This document shows, piece after piece, positions 25,030 to 33,456 of a DNA stretch of 64,000 bases. Made by a program: the position numbers and the translations under genes. The notes under the pieces were generated by a model that did not search any database, was not told the DNA's origin, and was given only the letters and a program-made list of their open reading frames with translations. Each line of letters opens with the position of its first letter. Positions within the stretch are counted from its first letter, which is position 1. The stretch comes from Riemerella anatipestifer ATCC 11845 = DSM 15868 (lineage in GTDB: Bacteria; Bacteroidota; Bacteroidia; Flavobacteriales; Weeksellaceae): assembly GCF_000252855.1 (NCBI RefSeq), contig NC_017045.1, forward strand, positions 1,178,001 through 1,242,000, in the 5' to 3' direction.

Positions 25030-25096
25030 CCTTGTTCAAATGAGTGAACAGAATAGAAACAAAAAAGATAACAAATTTAAAAAATTATTTAAAATT

Positions 25097-25387
25097 ATGA
25101 AAAAGTCATTATTCGTAGCGGCTGTTGCTGCTTTAGCTGTTGTAGCTTGTAAAAAAACTGAAAACGTTGAAACTTCTTCTGTAGATTCTACTGCTGTTGA
25201 GGCTGTTGATTCTGCTGCTGCTGTTGTTGATTCTGCTGCTACTGTTGTAGATTCTGCTTCTACTGTAGCTGCTGAAGGTGTTGGTGCTGCTGCTGATGCT
25301 GCTGCTGACGCTGCTAAAGGTGCTGCTGATGCTGCTAAAGGTGCTGTTGACAACGCTGCTGATAAAGTAAAAGAAGCTACTAAGTAG
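25097..25387 (+). CDS. Alanine-rich small lipoprotein
   Basis: 96 residues from the chosen ATG, which gives a standard lipoprotein signal (LAVVACKK, Cys18). The mature part is almost only Ala, Val, Asp, Ser, Thr and Lys, with AADAAKG-type repeats (AADAAKG twice in a row) and a Lys-rich end, as in amphipathic LEA-like or Lpp-like helices. An in-frame ATG at 25040 would put 19 charged residues before the signal and is unlikely. GCT codons dominate, as in strongly expressed genes. Probably an abundant envelope lipoprotein; no specific function can be named. Confidence 0.75.
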   Translation: MKKSLFVAAVAALAVVACKKTENVETSSVDSTAVEAVDSAAAVVDSAATVVDSASTVAAEGVGAAADAAADAAKGAADAAKGAVDNAADKVKEATK

Positions 25388-25412
25388 TCTTTTAGCGATA
25401 TACAGACAAACT

Positions 25413-25447
25413 AAGACACTCTAAATTTAGAGTGTCTTTTTTTATTT
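25413..25447 (+). terminator. Terminator after the Ala-rich lipoprotein
   Basis: Perfect palindrome 25413-25438 (AAGACACTCTAAA and its complement) followed by a T-run. Confidence 0.85.
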
Positions 25448-25469
25448 CAAGATAATGATGCGATAAAAT

Positions 25470-25508
25470 AATAGGCTATTTCTTTAATGAGATAGCCTAT
25501 TTATTTTT
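25470..25508. terminator. Terminator of serS (bidirectional)
   Basis: 10-bp stem AATAGGCTAT / ATAGCCTATT (25470-25479 with 25492-25501), 12-base loop, with T-rich sequence on both exits. Confidence 0.7.
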
Positions 25509-25530
25509 TATATTTAAAATGAGTAATTTT

Positions 25531-26799
25531 TTATATACTCTCAAATCTTGTATATGCTCTTAGCTTTTCTGGAATTTTAACACCTTCTTCCGTTTGGTTG
25601 TTCTCTAAAAGTGCTGCCATTACTCTAGGTAAGGCCATCGCAGAACCATTTAATGTATGTACTAACTGAGGTTTATCATCTCCTGATTTATATCTGCATT
25701 TTAATCTATTAGCTTGAAAACTTTCAAAGTTAGACACCGAAGATACCTCCAACCATCTCTGTTGAGCCGCACTCCACACCTCAAAATCGTAAGTAAGTGC
25801 AGAAGTAAAGCCCATATCACCACCACATAAACGCAAAATTCTAAATGGCAATTCCAAATCCTCTAAAATAGATTTTACATGAGCCACCATCTCATCTAGT
25901 GCAGTGTAAGAGTTTTCAGGTTTTTCTAGTCTTACAATCTCTACTTTTTCAAATTGATGAAGACGGTTAAGTCCTCTCACATCAGCACCGTAGCTTCCTG
26001 CTTCTCTTCTGTAACATTGAGAAAAAGCCGTATTCTTTACAGGAAGTTTTTTTTCCTCCAAGATTACATCTCTATAAATATTGGTTACAGGCACTTCTGC
26101 TGTAGGAATAAGATATAAATTATCCTCATTCACAAAATACATTTGTCCCTCTTTATCAGGAAGTTGCCCCGTACCATAACCAGAGGCTTCATTTACTACA
26201 TGCGGCGGATTTACTTCTAAGTAACCTGCATCGGTATTTTTATCAAGAAAAAACTGCACTAATGCTCTTTGTAGCCTAGCTCCTTTACCTAAATAAACTG
26301 GAAAACCTGCCCCTGCTATCTTTACACCCAATTCAAAATCAATTAGATTGTATTTTTTAGCAAGTTCCCAGTGTGGCAAAGCCTCTGTTCCCATCTCAAA
26401 AGTATCACAAGACTGATACACCACCTCATTATCATCTGCCGAACTACCCGCTTTTACAATATCTGCTGGTATATTTGGGATTTGATAAAGAATATTCAGT
26501 AGAGACTCCTCTTTTTCTTTTAACAACTGTTGTAAATCCTGTGATTTCTGCTTAAACTCTCCTGTTTTAGTTTTAGCCTCCTCTGCTTCTTGCTTCTTTC
26601 CTTCCTTCATTAGAAGCCCTATCTCTTTGGATATTTTATTCATTTGAGCTAGATTTTCATCTAACTCATACTGTATTTTCTTTCTTTCGTCATCAGTCGC
26701 TATTGCCTCATCTACAAGGTTTAGCTCCTTAAAATTTCTCTTTTTAAGCCCTTCTAAAACACGGCTTTTTTGCTCTCTTAAAAATTGAACTTGTAACAT
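25531..26799 (-). CDS. serS: Seryl-tRNA synthetase
   Basis: Class II synthetase of 422 residues, the usual length. N-terminal coiled-coil tRNA-binding arm (about 27-105), then the catalytic core with motif 2 (FSQCYRREAGSYGADVRGLNRLHQFEKVE) and motif 3 near the C-terminus (LNGSAMALPRVMAALLENNQ). Charges tRNA-Ser (and tRNA-Sec where present). It has its own promoter in the short gap behind the neighbouring lipoprotein gene. Confidence 0.97.
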   Translation of the reverse strand: MLQVQFLREQKSRVLEGLKKRNFKELNLVDEAIATDDERKKIQYELDENLAQMNKISKEIGLLMKEGKKQEAEEAKTKTGEFKQKSQDLQQLLKEKEESLLNILYQIPNIPADIVKAGSSADDNEVVYQSCDTFEMGTEALPHWELAKKYNLIDFELGVKIAGAGFPVYLGKGARLQRALVQFFLDKNTDAGYLEVNPPHVVNEASGYGTGQLPDKEGQMYFVNEDNLYLIPTAEVPVTNIYRDVILEEKKLPVKNTAFSQCYRREAGSYGADVRGLNRLHQFEKVEIVRLEKPENSYTALDEMVAHVKSILEDLELPFRILRLCGGDMGFTSALTYDFEVWSAAQQRWLEVSSVSNFESFQANRLKCRYKSGDDKPQLVHTLNGSAMALPRVMAALLENNQTEEGVKIPEKLRAYTRFESI

Positions 26800-26835
26800 T
26801 GATATTTATTTAAAATAAGGAGTTTATATATTCTA

Positions 26836-26843
26836 CAAAAGTA
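26836..26843 (-). promoter_or_regulatory. Promoter -7 element of serS
   Basis: Minus strand TACTTTTG, 36 bases before the serS ATG and just past the stop of the upstream lipoprotein gene. Confidence 0.5.
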
Positions 26844-26847
26844 AGCA

Positions 26848-27351
26848 TTATTTTACGATTGTAATAACATTACTCGCCTGACTTTGCTTAGAAAAAACTT
26901 GATTATTATTCCAAAAAATTTCTTTGACTTGAAAAAGACTTGGCTGCCAAGAGTAAATAACTCTCATCGTATCTATTTCTAAAGATGAAGTTGAATCCGT
27001 TAGTTTTTTCTGCCAATTAAACGCAATATCCGATTGATAGTACTTTAAACTAGGAGACACCGAATCCTTTAAATTTCTAGTTGCACCAGAAATATATTGG
27101 ATATAATAGATGGAGTCTACGCCCATCTTCCTAGAAAAACCCGAAGATAGATTAACCGAGCTATACGCTCCTCCCAAATCACTCAAAGTGAAGCTAGCTC
27201 TATTTTGAGAAGTATTGGTATTTAGTAAATCTCTACCAGAAGTATTTTTTAGAAAAATATCTATCGTTTGGTCTATATACTGTACCTCAGTATCTTCCTT
27301 TCTGCAAGAAAGCACTAATAATAAAACTACAAAAACGGTATATCTTTTCAT
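26848..27351 (-). CDS. Putative lipoprotein, unknown function
   Basis: 167 residues from the ATG at 27351, chosen because it opens a clean lipoprotein signal (VVLLLVLSCRK, Cys16). An upstream in-frame start would add 25 polar residues and cross the promoter. The mature part has TIDIFLKNTSGRDLLN and later strand-rich segments, reminiscent of a small beta-sandwich, but I recognise no family. Divergent from tilS. Confidence 0.75.
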   Translation of the reverse strand: MKRYTVFVVLLLVLSCRKEDTEVQYIDQTIDIFLKNTSGRDLLNTNTSQNRASFTLSDLGGAYSSVNLSSGFSRKMGVDSIYYIQYISGATRNLKDSVSPSLKYYQSDIAFNWQKKLTDSTSSLEIDTMRVIYSWQPSLFQVKEIFWNNNQVFSKQSQASNVITIVK

Positions 27352-27356
27352 CCTCA

Positions 27357-27364
27357 CAAATATA
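27357..27364 (-). promoter_or_regulatory. Promoter -7 element of the lipoprotein gene at 27351 (near-leaderless)
   Basis: Minus strand TATATTTG, 5 bases before the ATG. Confidence 0.5.
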
Positions 27365-27413
27365 CTAAGTTTTAGCGGATTTAGCCTTGCTTCTTCACTA
27401 CCTAATTTTCTTG

Positions 27414-27421
27414 TATCTTTG
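27414..27421 (+). promoter_or_regulatory. Promoter -7 element of tilS (leaderless)
   Basis: TATCTTTG, 4 bases before the ATG at 27426, so transcription should begin at the start codon. Confidence 0.55.
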
Positions 27422-27425
27422 GACA

Positions 27426-28709
27426 ATGATTTCCGTGGATTTATTTAAAACTAAACTAAAGGAGCTACTACCTAACTACAACGAACATCAATTTCTATTA
27501 GCGGTAAGTGGCGGAGCAGATTCTATGGTATTGGCTCATCTGATGAAACAAATAGATGCTAAAATAGAAATTGCTCATATCAACTATAAATTAAGAAGCG
27601 AAGATTCGGATAAAGACGCTGCATTAGTCCAAGAGTTCTGCGAGAAGCATCATATTCTGTTTCATTGTTATACCGTTTCGGAAAAAGACCAAAAACCTTC
27701 GGGGTCTATTCAGCTATGGGCAAGAGAGCTTAGATATCAGTTCTTTAGAAATATTATGAAAAATCGGAGTCTAAGCCACCTCGTAACTGCTCACCACTTA
27801 AACGACCAGCTAGAAACCTTTATCATCAATCTTTCTAGAGGTAGTGGTATCAAAGGATTAGCGGGTATTCCTAATAACGAAAACGAAATTTTACGCCCTC
27901 TACTAGATTTTAGCAAAGAGGAAATTTATCATTTTGCAGAAGCACATTCAATAGCGTTTAGAGAAGATAAATCTAACCAAAAACAAGATTATCTTAGAAA
28001 CAAGATAAGACATTCCGTAGTTCCAAATCTAGAAGAAATCAATCCTGATTTTTTGGATAATTTTAGAAAGAGTATTGATTTTTTATCTGAAGCCAAATAC
28101 TTTATAAATCAACAAATTGAATACAAAATAAAAGAATTTTCAATAAGCACTGAATGTAAAACTATTATAGACCGACACGCTTTAGAAAAAGAATCTAGCT
28201 TTATTCAATTTGAAATACTCAATAGATTTGGGTTTAGCAATAAAGCGGAAATTAGCAAGATGTTTACAGCAGAAACTGGGAAATCGTTTTATTCCAACGG
28301 ATACCAATGCCTTATCAACAGAGAGCAATTCATTATTAGTAAGAAAGAACCTATTTCAAATAATGATGAAGATATCACACTTCCCAGCGAAAAGGAAATA
28401 AAACTAGACCAATGGATAACCTACGAAAAAAAAGAGATTTTAGAATGGAACTTTGATGCAGAACAAATTTCTTTACCTCTAAAATTGAGGCGTAAAGAGG
28501 CTGGCGACTTCTTTTATCCAAAAGGAATGATGGGGAGAAAAAAGGTTTCTAAGTTTTTTAAAGACGAAAAATTGTCTATTTTAGCAAAATCAAAAATTTG
28601 GTTGCTTTGCGATAACGAAAATCGTGTTTTAGGCATTGTACCTTTGAGACAAGACGGCAGATTTGCCTCTAATGACAAAACAGAAAAAAACATCAAAATT
28701 ATTTTATAA
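27426..28709 (+). CDS. tilS: tRNA(Ile)-lysidine synthase
   Basis: 427 residues. Adds lysine to C34 of tRNA-Ile(CAU), changing its decoding from Met to Ile; essential. The PP-loop motif SGGADS is at residues 28-33, followed by HHLNDQLETFIINLSRGSGIKGLAGIP, typical of TilS, and a C-terminal TilS domain (LKLRRKEAGDFFYPKGMMGRKKVSKFFKDEK). I choose ATG 27426 over the longer frame from 27387 because the promoter -7 element lies between them and the family begins here. Confidence 0.93.
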   Translation: MISVDLFKTKLKELLPNYNEHQFLLAVSGGADSMVLAHLMKQIDAKIEIAHINYKLRSEDSDKDAALVQEFCEKHHILFHCYTVSEKDQKPSGSIQLWARELRYQFFRNIMKNRSLSHLVTAHHLNDQLETFIINLSRGSGIKGLAGIPNNENEILRPLLDFSKEEIYHFAEAHSIAFREDKSNQKQDYLRNKIRHSVVPNLEEINPDFLDNFRKSIDFLSEAKYFINQQIEYKIKEFSISTECKTIIDRHALEKESSFIQFEILNRFGFSNKAEISKMFTAETGKSFYSNGYQCLINREQFIISKKEPISNNDEDITLPSEKEIKLDQWITYEKKEILEWNFDAEQISLPLKLRRKEAGDFFYPKGMMGRKKVSKFFKDEKLSILAKSKIWLLCDNENRVLGIVPLRQDGRFASNDKTEKNIKIIL

Positions 28710-28718
28710 TAAAAAGTT

Positions 28719-30791
28719 ATGAAACTGAGACACTTATTACTTTTATGGTGGACTATGCTAGCCGTAAACTTCTCGGCTCAGATAAAAGACCCCGTAAAAT
28801 TTAAACTAAAAGTTAATGAACTTAGTAACCAAGAGTATGAGGCAGTCCTTACTGCTACCTTAGAAAATGGTTGGCATATCTACTCCAAAGATTTACCCGA
28901 AGACAGTGGTATTCCTACTGAAATGAAAGTTTCAGGAGCGAATATAATTCCTGTGGGTAAAATTGTAGAAATTGGTAAAAAACACGACGAATTTTCGGAA
29001 GCCTTTGGAGCAAGAATTGTTTACTTCTCTAATACTGCCACATTCAAACAGAAATTTAAGCTAAAAGATGCGTCCAAACCTGCCGATGTAAATGTAGAAA
29101 TTACTTATCAAACTTGTAACGACCGTGTATGTTTAGCTCCTAACACTTTAGAATTTGAGGAAAAAATTAAGGCTAATCTTACAGAAACCAACTCTAAAGA
29201 AAACGAACAAACGCCATTACAAGAGGCTGTTAAAGATACGGTAAACCAAAATACAAATCTAACCTCAGCAGAAAATACAACACCGTCCGCACAAGCACTA
29301 CAAGGAGAAAATTCTCTAAGAGTAGAATCTTTAAATCCTAAAACACCGCTTACTGACTGTGGCATAGCTACAGAAGAAGAAAGCTCTAGCAACTGGTGGA
29401 TTCTTATTTTAGGCTTTATTGGAGGGCTTATTGCATTATTAACACCTTGCGTTTTCCCTATGATTCCGCTTACGGTTTCATTCTTTACCAAAGGGGCAGC
29501 CAATAAGGCTAAAGGTAAACGAGATGCTATTATTTATGGACTATTTATTTTGGTAATTTTTATTTTACTGAGCATACCATTCCATATTATAGACGGCATT
29601 TCTGGGAATATATTTAATGATATTTCTACCAATGTTTGGCTTAATTTGTTCTTCTTTGGGATATTCTTATTCTTTGCATTGAGCTTCTTTGGATATTACG
29701 ATATTACACTCCCAAGCTGGATTGCCAACAAATCTTCCAAAGCAGAAGAAGCTGGTGGGCTAATTGGTATTTTCTTTATGGCTCTTACTTTAGTAATTGT
29801 ATCATTCTCTTGTACAGGTCCTATACTTGGTAGCTTACTCGGTAGCGCCGTTACTGGTTCTAGTGATGTACCAATGCTTCTTACCTTCGCTTTAGCTGGG
29901 TTTGGGTTATCTTGGGCTATTGTATTCGGTACGTTAGCGTTATTCCCTCAAGCGTTACAATCTTTGCCAAAGTCTGGTGGCTGGATGAATACCGTAAAAG
30001 TAATACTCGGTTTTATAGAGTTAGCTTTGGCTCTTAAATTCCTTTCTAAAGCAGACCTTGTATCTAAAACTTTTTTATTAAAGCGAGAACTTTTCATTGT
30101 ATTGTGGATTATCATCACCATAGGACTTGTATTATATCTATTTGGGAAAATAAGATTTCCGCACGATGATAAAAACGCCAAAACATCCACCACTCGTAAG
30201 GTTTTCGGAGTACTTGGGATTGGGTTTGTTATTTATCTAATTCAAGGTCTTGTACCTTCGGACAGACCTAAATTACAACTACTAAGTGGCATTTTACCTC
30301 CTATCAACGTAAGCTACTTACACAACGAACAAGAAGGCATCTTAGGTATGCACCCAGAACACGACTTTTTCGTAGCTCTGGAACAAGCTAAAAAGGTAAA
30401 CAAACCTATACTGATAGATTTTACAGGCTATGGTTGTGAAAACTGTAGAAAAATGGAAGAGTTCGTATGGTCTGAACCTGACATCTTGCCTATCTTACAA
30501 AATGAAGTTGTCCTAGCGTCCTTATATGTAGATGATAAAGAAGAACTTCCTGAAAACGAACAAATAAAAATAGATATGGGGGGCGGTCAGAAGAAAAAAG
30601 TGAAAACAATAGGAGACCGCTGGAGCCTTTTCCAACAAGTGAATTTCAATAATAATTCTCAACCCCATTATGTATTGGTAACGCCTGACGGAAAAGTCAT
30701 CAATAAACCTGTCTCTGGATATATGCCAAAAGAAGAGTTTAAACAATTCTTAGAATGTGGTGTAAATTGGTTCAAAAAAAATAAAAAGTAA
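28719..30791 (+). CDS. dsbD: Thiol:disulfide interchange protein DsbD
   Basis: 690-residue inner-membrane protein that moves reducing power from cytoplasmic thioredoxin to the periplasm. Signal peptide to about residue 21; N-terminal DsbD-alpha domain with Cys133 and Cys138 (CNDRVC); a membrane domain of eight or so helices with the working pair Cys244 (TPCVFP) and Cys365 (SFSCTGP); C-terminal thioredoxin-like domain with CENC at 573-576. All six catalytic cysteines are present. It starts 9 bases after tilS, so it is cotranscribed, and ends at a terminator. Confidence 0.93.
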   Translation: MKLRHLLLLWWTMLAVNFSAQIKDPVKFKLKVNELSNQEYEAVLTATLENGWHIYSKDLPEDSGIPTEMKVSGANIIPVGKIVEIGKKHDEFSEAFGARIVYFSNTATFKQKFKLKDASKPADVNVEITYQTCNDRVCLAPNTLEFEEKIKANLTETNSKENEQTPLQEAVKDTVNQNTNLTSAENTTPSAQALQGENSLRVESLNPKTPLTDCGIATEEESSSNWWILILGFIGGLIALLTPCVFPMIPLTVSFFTKGAANKAKGKRDAIIYGLFILVIFILLSIPFHIIDGISGNIFNDISTNVWLNLFFFGIFLFFALSFFGYYDITLPSWIANKSSKAEEAGGLIGIFFMALTLVIVSFSCTGPILGSLLGSAVTGSSDVPMLLTFALAGFGLSWAIVFGTLALFPQALQSLPKSGGWMNTVKVILGFIELALALKFLSKADLVSKTFLLKRELFIVLWIIITIGLVLYLFGKIRFPHDDKNAKTSTTRKVFGVLGIGFVIYLIQGLVPSDRPKLQLLSGILPPINVSYLHNEQEGILGMHPEHDFFVALEQAKKVNKPILIDFTGYGCENCRKMEEFVWSEPDILPILQNEVVLASLYVDDKEELPENEQIKIDMGGGQKKKVKTIGDRWSLFQQVNFNNNSQPHYVLVTPDGKVINKPVSGYMPKEEFKQFLECGVNWFKKNKK

Positions 30792-30801
30792 TTTAAAAAT
30801 A

Positions 30802-30840
30802 CAAAATCCCTTCCTTAAAGTCTAGTGGAGGGATTTTGTT
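30802..30840 (+). terminator. Terminator after dsbD
   Basis: CAAAATCCCT (30802-30811) pairs with AGGGATTTTG (30829-30838), followed by a short T-run. Confidence 0.8.
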
Positions 30841-30855
30841 TGTATAAACGCTTAC

Positions 30856-30987
30856 TGCGTAAGGGATAGAGCGGATACCCCACAGGGAAGAAGCCGCGGA
30901 GCGAAGCGGAGCGGCAATGACCGAGGAGTAGAAGCCATAGCCCGACCCTAGCTGTGGGAATAGCCTAGGCAAAGGGATACGCCCTTA
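30856..30987. repeat. G+C-rich structured intergenic element, possible dispersed repeat or RNA
   Basis: A non-coding block between dsbD and the hydrolase. By hand count 76 of the 130 bases 30861-30990 are G or C, far above the neighbours. It can fold as nested stems: outer TAAGGG/CCCTTA (30860-30865 with 30982-30987), middle CCCACAG/CTGTGGG (30879-30885 with 30952-30958) and inner GCCGC/GCGGC (30893-30897 with 30911-30915). I found no long ORF and no second copy in the window. It resembles intergenic repeats I associate with flavobacterial genomes, but the family name and function are not established here. Confidence 0.5.
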
Positions 30988-31022
30988 TCTTAGTATTATA
31001 AAAAAATAACTTTCTGCTGAAT

Positions 31023-31781
31023 ATGCTTAATTACGAGATTTCTGGTGAGGGACAAGAGCCTTTGGTCTTGTTGCACGGTTTTTTGGAAAACAATAGTATT
31101 TGGAACGATTTGGAGCCGTATTTATCCGAGCATTTTAGCCTAATCAAAATAGATTTACCAGGACACGGACAATCGGAGGTGATGGGCGATGTCCATACGA
31201 TGGAACTTATGGCAGAAGAAGTGAAAAAGGTAACAGACCACCTCAGTCTGTCTAGGTTTCATATTTTGGGGCATTCTATGGGCGGCTATGTAAGTCTTGC
31301 TTTTGCAGAAAAATGGCATACACAACTTAAAAGCCTCACACTTTTTTTCTCTACCTTCCAAGCTGATGACGACGCTAAAAAGGAACTGAGAAGAAAAAGT
31401 TTTAGAATCATACAAGAAAGTTTTTCTACTTATGTAGGAGCTGGCGTTCCGCTTTTGTTCAATCCAAACGAGAGAGAACAGCTAGATTCTAAAATAGAAC
31501 AAGCCAAGAAAATCGCCCTAAGCACGCCTACACAAGGAGCTCTAGCTGCCGTAAAAGGTATGATTGAACGAACAGATAAACGAAATCTACTTGAACAGAT
31601 AGAAACCAAAGTACTGGTATTGGCAGGGCGACACGATGCCGCTGTAAACCACGAAACATTGCTTAATCTTTTGCCACAAAGAGCGTTTATAAAGCACTAC
31701 CTCCTAGACTGCGGACACAACGGACACTGGGAACTTCCTAAAGAGTGTGCTGAAATTATCAATAAAGAATTAAGCTACTAA
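31023..31781 (+). CDS. Alpha/beta hydrolase
   Basis: 252 residues with an alpha/beta-hydrolase fold: oxyanion HGF near 18-20, nucleophile Ser85 in GHSMGG, likely acid in GRHDAAV and catalytic His in DCGHNGHWE near the C-terminus. The compact size fits esterase or BioH/MenH-like enzymes, but the substrate cannot be told. It follows the G+C-rich element, and no standard promoter is visible. Confidence 0.85.
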   Translation: MLNYEISGEGQEPLVLLHGFLENNSIWNDLEPYLSEHFSLIKIDLPGHGQSEVMGDVHTMELMAEEVKKVTDHLSLSRFHILGHSMGGYVSLAFAEKWHTQLKSLTLFFSTFQADDDAKKELRRKSFRIIQESFSTYVGAGVPLLFNPNEREQLDSKIEQAKKIALSTPTQGALAAVKGMIERTDKRNLLEQIETKVLVLAGRHDAAVNHETLLNLLPQRAFIKHYLLDCGHNGHWELPKECAEIINKELSY

Positions 31782-31925
31782 AATTACAACACTATTTTGG
31801 TAATTAAGTAATACTAAAAGTACTCTATAGCTTAAAATAAGCATAACATAAAAAACTGTAAAACAATATTTTATATTTTAAATTGTTAATTTTAAGTTAA
31901 AATTCGCTCATTATGTTAATTTTTT

Positions 31926-31933
31926 TAACTTTG
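31926..31933 (+). promoter_or_regulatory. Promoter -7 element of the RHS toxin operon
   Basis: TAACTTTG, 26 bases before the ATG at 31960. This is the only promoter I can see for the three genes up to the RHS gene. Confidence 0.5.
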
Positions 31934-31959
31934 GAAACAAATAATATAACACTTAGATT

Positions 31960-32967
31960 ATGAGAAAACTATCTTTTTTATTTGCTTTTATTTTATTTAT
32001 CTTTTGTAAATCTCAATATCACGATGTTGCGAATTACTCAACTAGAAACACTCCTATAAACGGATTGAAAATTAAAACAAATTTACCGTTCTCTACTTTT
32101 CAGATGCCTAGTATAATATTGGAAGGCTATGCTTATGGTGCAAGAAAAAGTATTGGTATTATCATAAACTATTATATCTATCAAGGCGAATTCCATGCCC
32201 CTACTTCACAAATTTCGTCCTATGGCTCTTTCTCACCTAAAATTACACTAGCAAATGAAGATGGCAAAGTAGTTATTTTTATGGAGGATAAAATATATTT
32301 TGTGAGATTTTCAGTAAGGGCATCTGGGAGTGAAAATCCTGAATACTATAAAAATTGGTCTATAGTAGATGAACCTTTGTATGGAGATAAGCGACTTACT
32401 TTACCATATAAAAATAATTATTCTGAAATATATAACTCTGATTTTAATATAAATGGCTCTCTATCTTCTTCTATAGACTCAGATGAGGGAGGCTCTCTTA
32501 CACTTCACAACCCTAGAAAACATGGCAATACCAACCATGCTTATCGTTGGGTTTTGTATAATATGACTGGAGGCTATGGTAATTCACTACAATTTTGGAA
32601 TTACTCATTAGACAATACAATGCACTCTCCTAGGCTCATAATTTCCGATAATGGAAATATGTCTCTACCCACAGGAAAGTTTGAAGCCAAAGAAGTTAAA
32701 GTAACCACAACACCTACAGCCGATTTTGTTTTTGCAGAGGATTATCAATTACCAAAATTAGAAGAAGTTGAAAAACATATCAAGGATAAAAAGCATCTAC
32801 CGGAAATCGCTTCCGCGGCTCAAATGGAGAAAGAAGGCGTAAATATTGGCGAGTTTCAAATAAAACTTCTTCAAAAAATAGAAGAACTTACACTCTATAC
32901 CATTGAGCTAAATAAACAAAATAAAGAACTCAAAAAACGCATAGAAAAACTCGAAAAACAAAAATAA
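31960..32967 (+). CDS. Secreted tailspike-like protein with C-terminal coiled coil
   Basis: 335 residues. Signal peptide of about 18 residues (FCKSQ end), a strand-rich central part, and a C-terminal module with DFVFAEDYQLPKLEEVEKHI, KKHLPEIASAAQMEKEGVNIGEFQIKLLQKIEELTLY, then a Lys/Glu coiled coil (about 300-335). This module is common at the ends of Bacteroidota tail-fibre-like or S74-chaperone-related proteins. It is the first gene of an operon with the T9SS mini-protein (2-base gap) and the RHS protein, so a part in RHS display or assembly is plausible. The function is not known. Confidence 0.7.
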   Translation: MRKLSFLFAFILFIFCKSQYHDVANYSTRNTPINGLKIKTNLPFSTFQMPSIILEGYAYGARKSIGIIINYYIYQGEFHAPTSQISSYGSFSPKITLANEDGKVVIFMEDKIYFVRFSVRASGSENPEYYKNWSIVDEPLYGDKRLTLPYKNNYSEIYNSDFNINGSLSSSIDSDEGGSLTLHNPRKHGNTNHAYRWVLYNMTGGYGNSLQFWNYSLDNTMHSPRLIISDNGNMSLPTGKFEAKEVKVTTTPTADFVFAEDYQLPKLEEVEKHIKDKKHLPEIASAAQMEKEGVNIGEFQIKLLQKIEELTLYTIELNKQNKELKKRIEKLEKQK

Positions 32968-32969
32968 TC

Positions 32970-33431
32970 ATGAAGGCTATTGTTTCTATTCTACCTATAT
33001 TATTTTTTTCTACTAGTCTAGCACAAACAAAAATAGTCATACAGTACGACGAAGCTGGTAATCAGATTTACAGAGGACCTGAGAGCAATATACAATCCTT
33101 ATCAAAAACCAATACCGAAAAGGAAAAGTTGGTAATCATTGAACATCAAAACACCAAAGAAGAGGATATATTTCTAACTAATATAGAACTTTATCCTATT
33201 CCTGTAAAAGACATTTTAACCATAAGATGGAGTTCCGAAGTAGATGATTTAATAGACCATGTTTCTTTATATGAACATAATCTTTTAACAAATTTGTTCA
33301 CTCAGAAAAATATACCCCATCTTAATAGAGAAATTAAAATAGACCTAACGCCTAATCGTACAGGAGTTTATATTTTGAGTTTTCAGCTGAAAAATGGAAA
33401 GACCATATCCAAAAATATCATAAAAGAATAA
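32970..33431 (+). CDS. Small secreted protein with YD-like motif and T9SS-type C-terminal signal
   Basis: 153 residues. Signal peptide MKAIVSILPILFFSTSLAQ; the mature protein opens with VIQYDEAGNQIYRG, a single YD-repeat-like motif of the kind found many times in RHS proteins. The last 80 residues (LYPIPVKDILTIRW to TISKNIIKE) match a type A T9SS sorting domain, with Ile where YPNP usually has Asn. It lies 25 bases before the RHS gene, which lacks a T9SS signal of its own. An adaptor role in exporting or anchoring the RHS protein is a hypothesis. Confidence 0.7.
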   Translation: MKAIVSILPILFFSTSLAQTKIVIQYDEAGNQIYRGPESNIQSLSKTNTEKEKLVIIEHQNTKEEDIFLTNIELYPIPVKDILTIRWSSEVDDLIDHVSLYEHNLLTNLFTQKNIPHLNREIKIDLTPNRTGVYILSFQLKNGKTISKNIIKE

Positions 33432-33456
33432 AGAACCTTCCTAACATTTTTTCCCT

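Noticed and set aside
25036..25353. Ala-rich open frame on the minus strand
   Set aside because: It is the antisense image of the GCT-rich lipoprotein gene; the plus strand has a promoter, lipobox and terminator.
27387..27425. Extended start of tilS
   Set aside because: The extension crosses the -7 element and adds a hydrophobic stretch absent from TilS.
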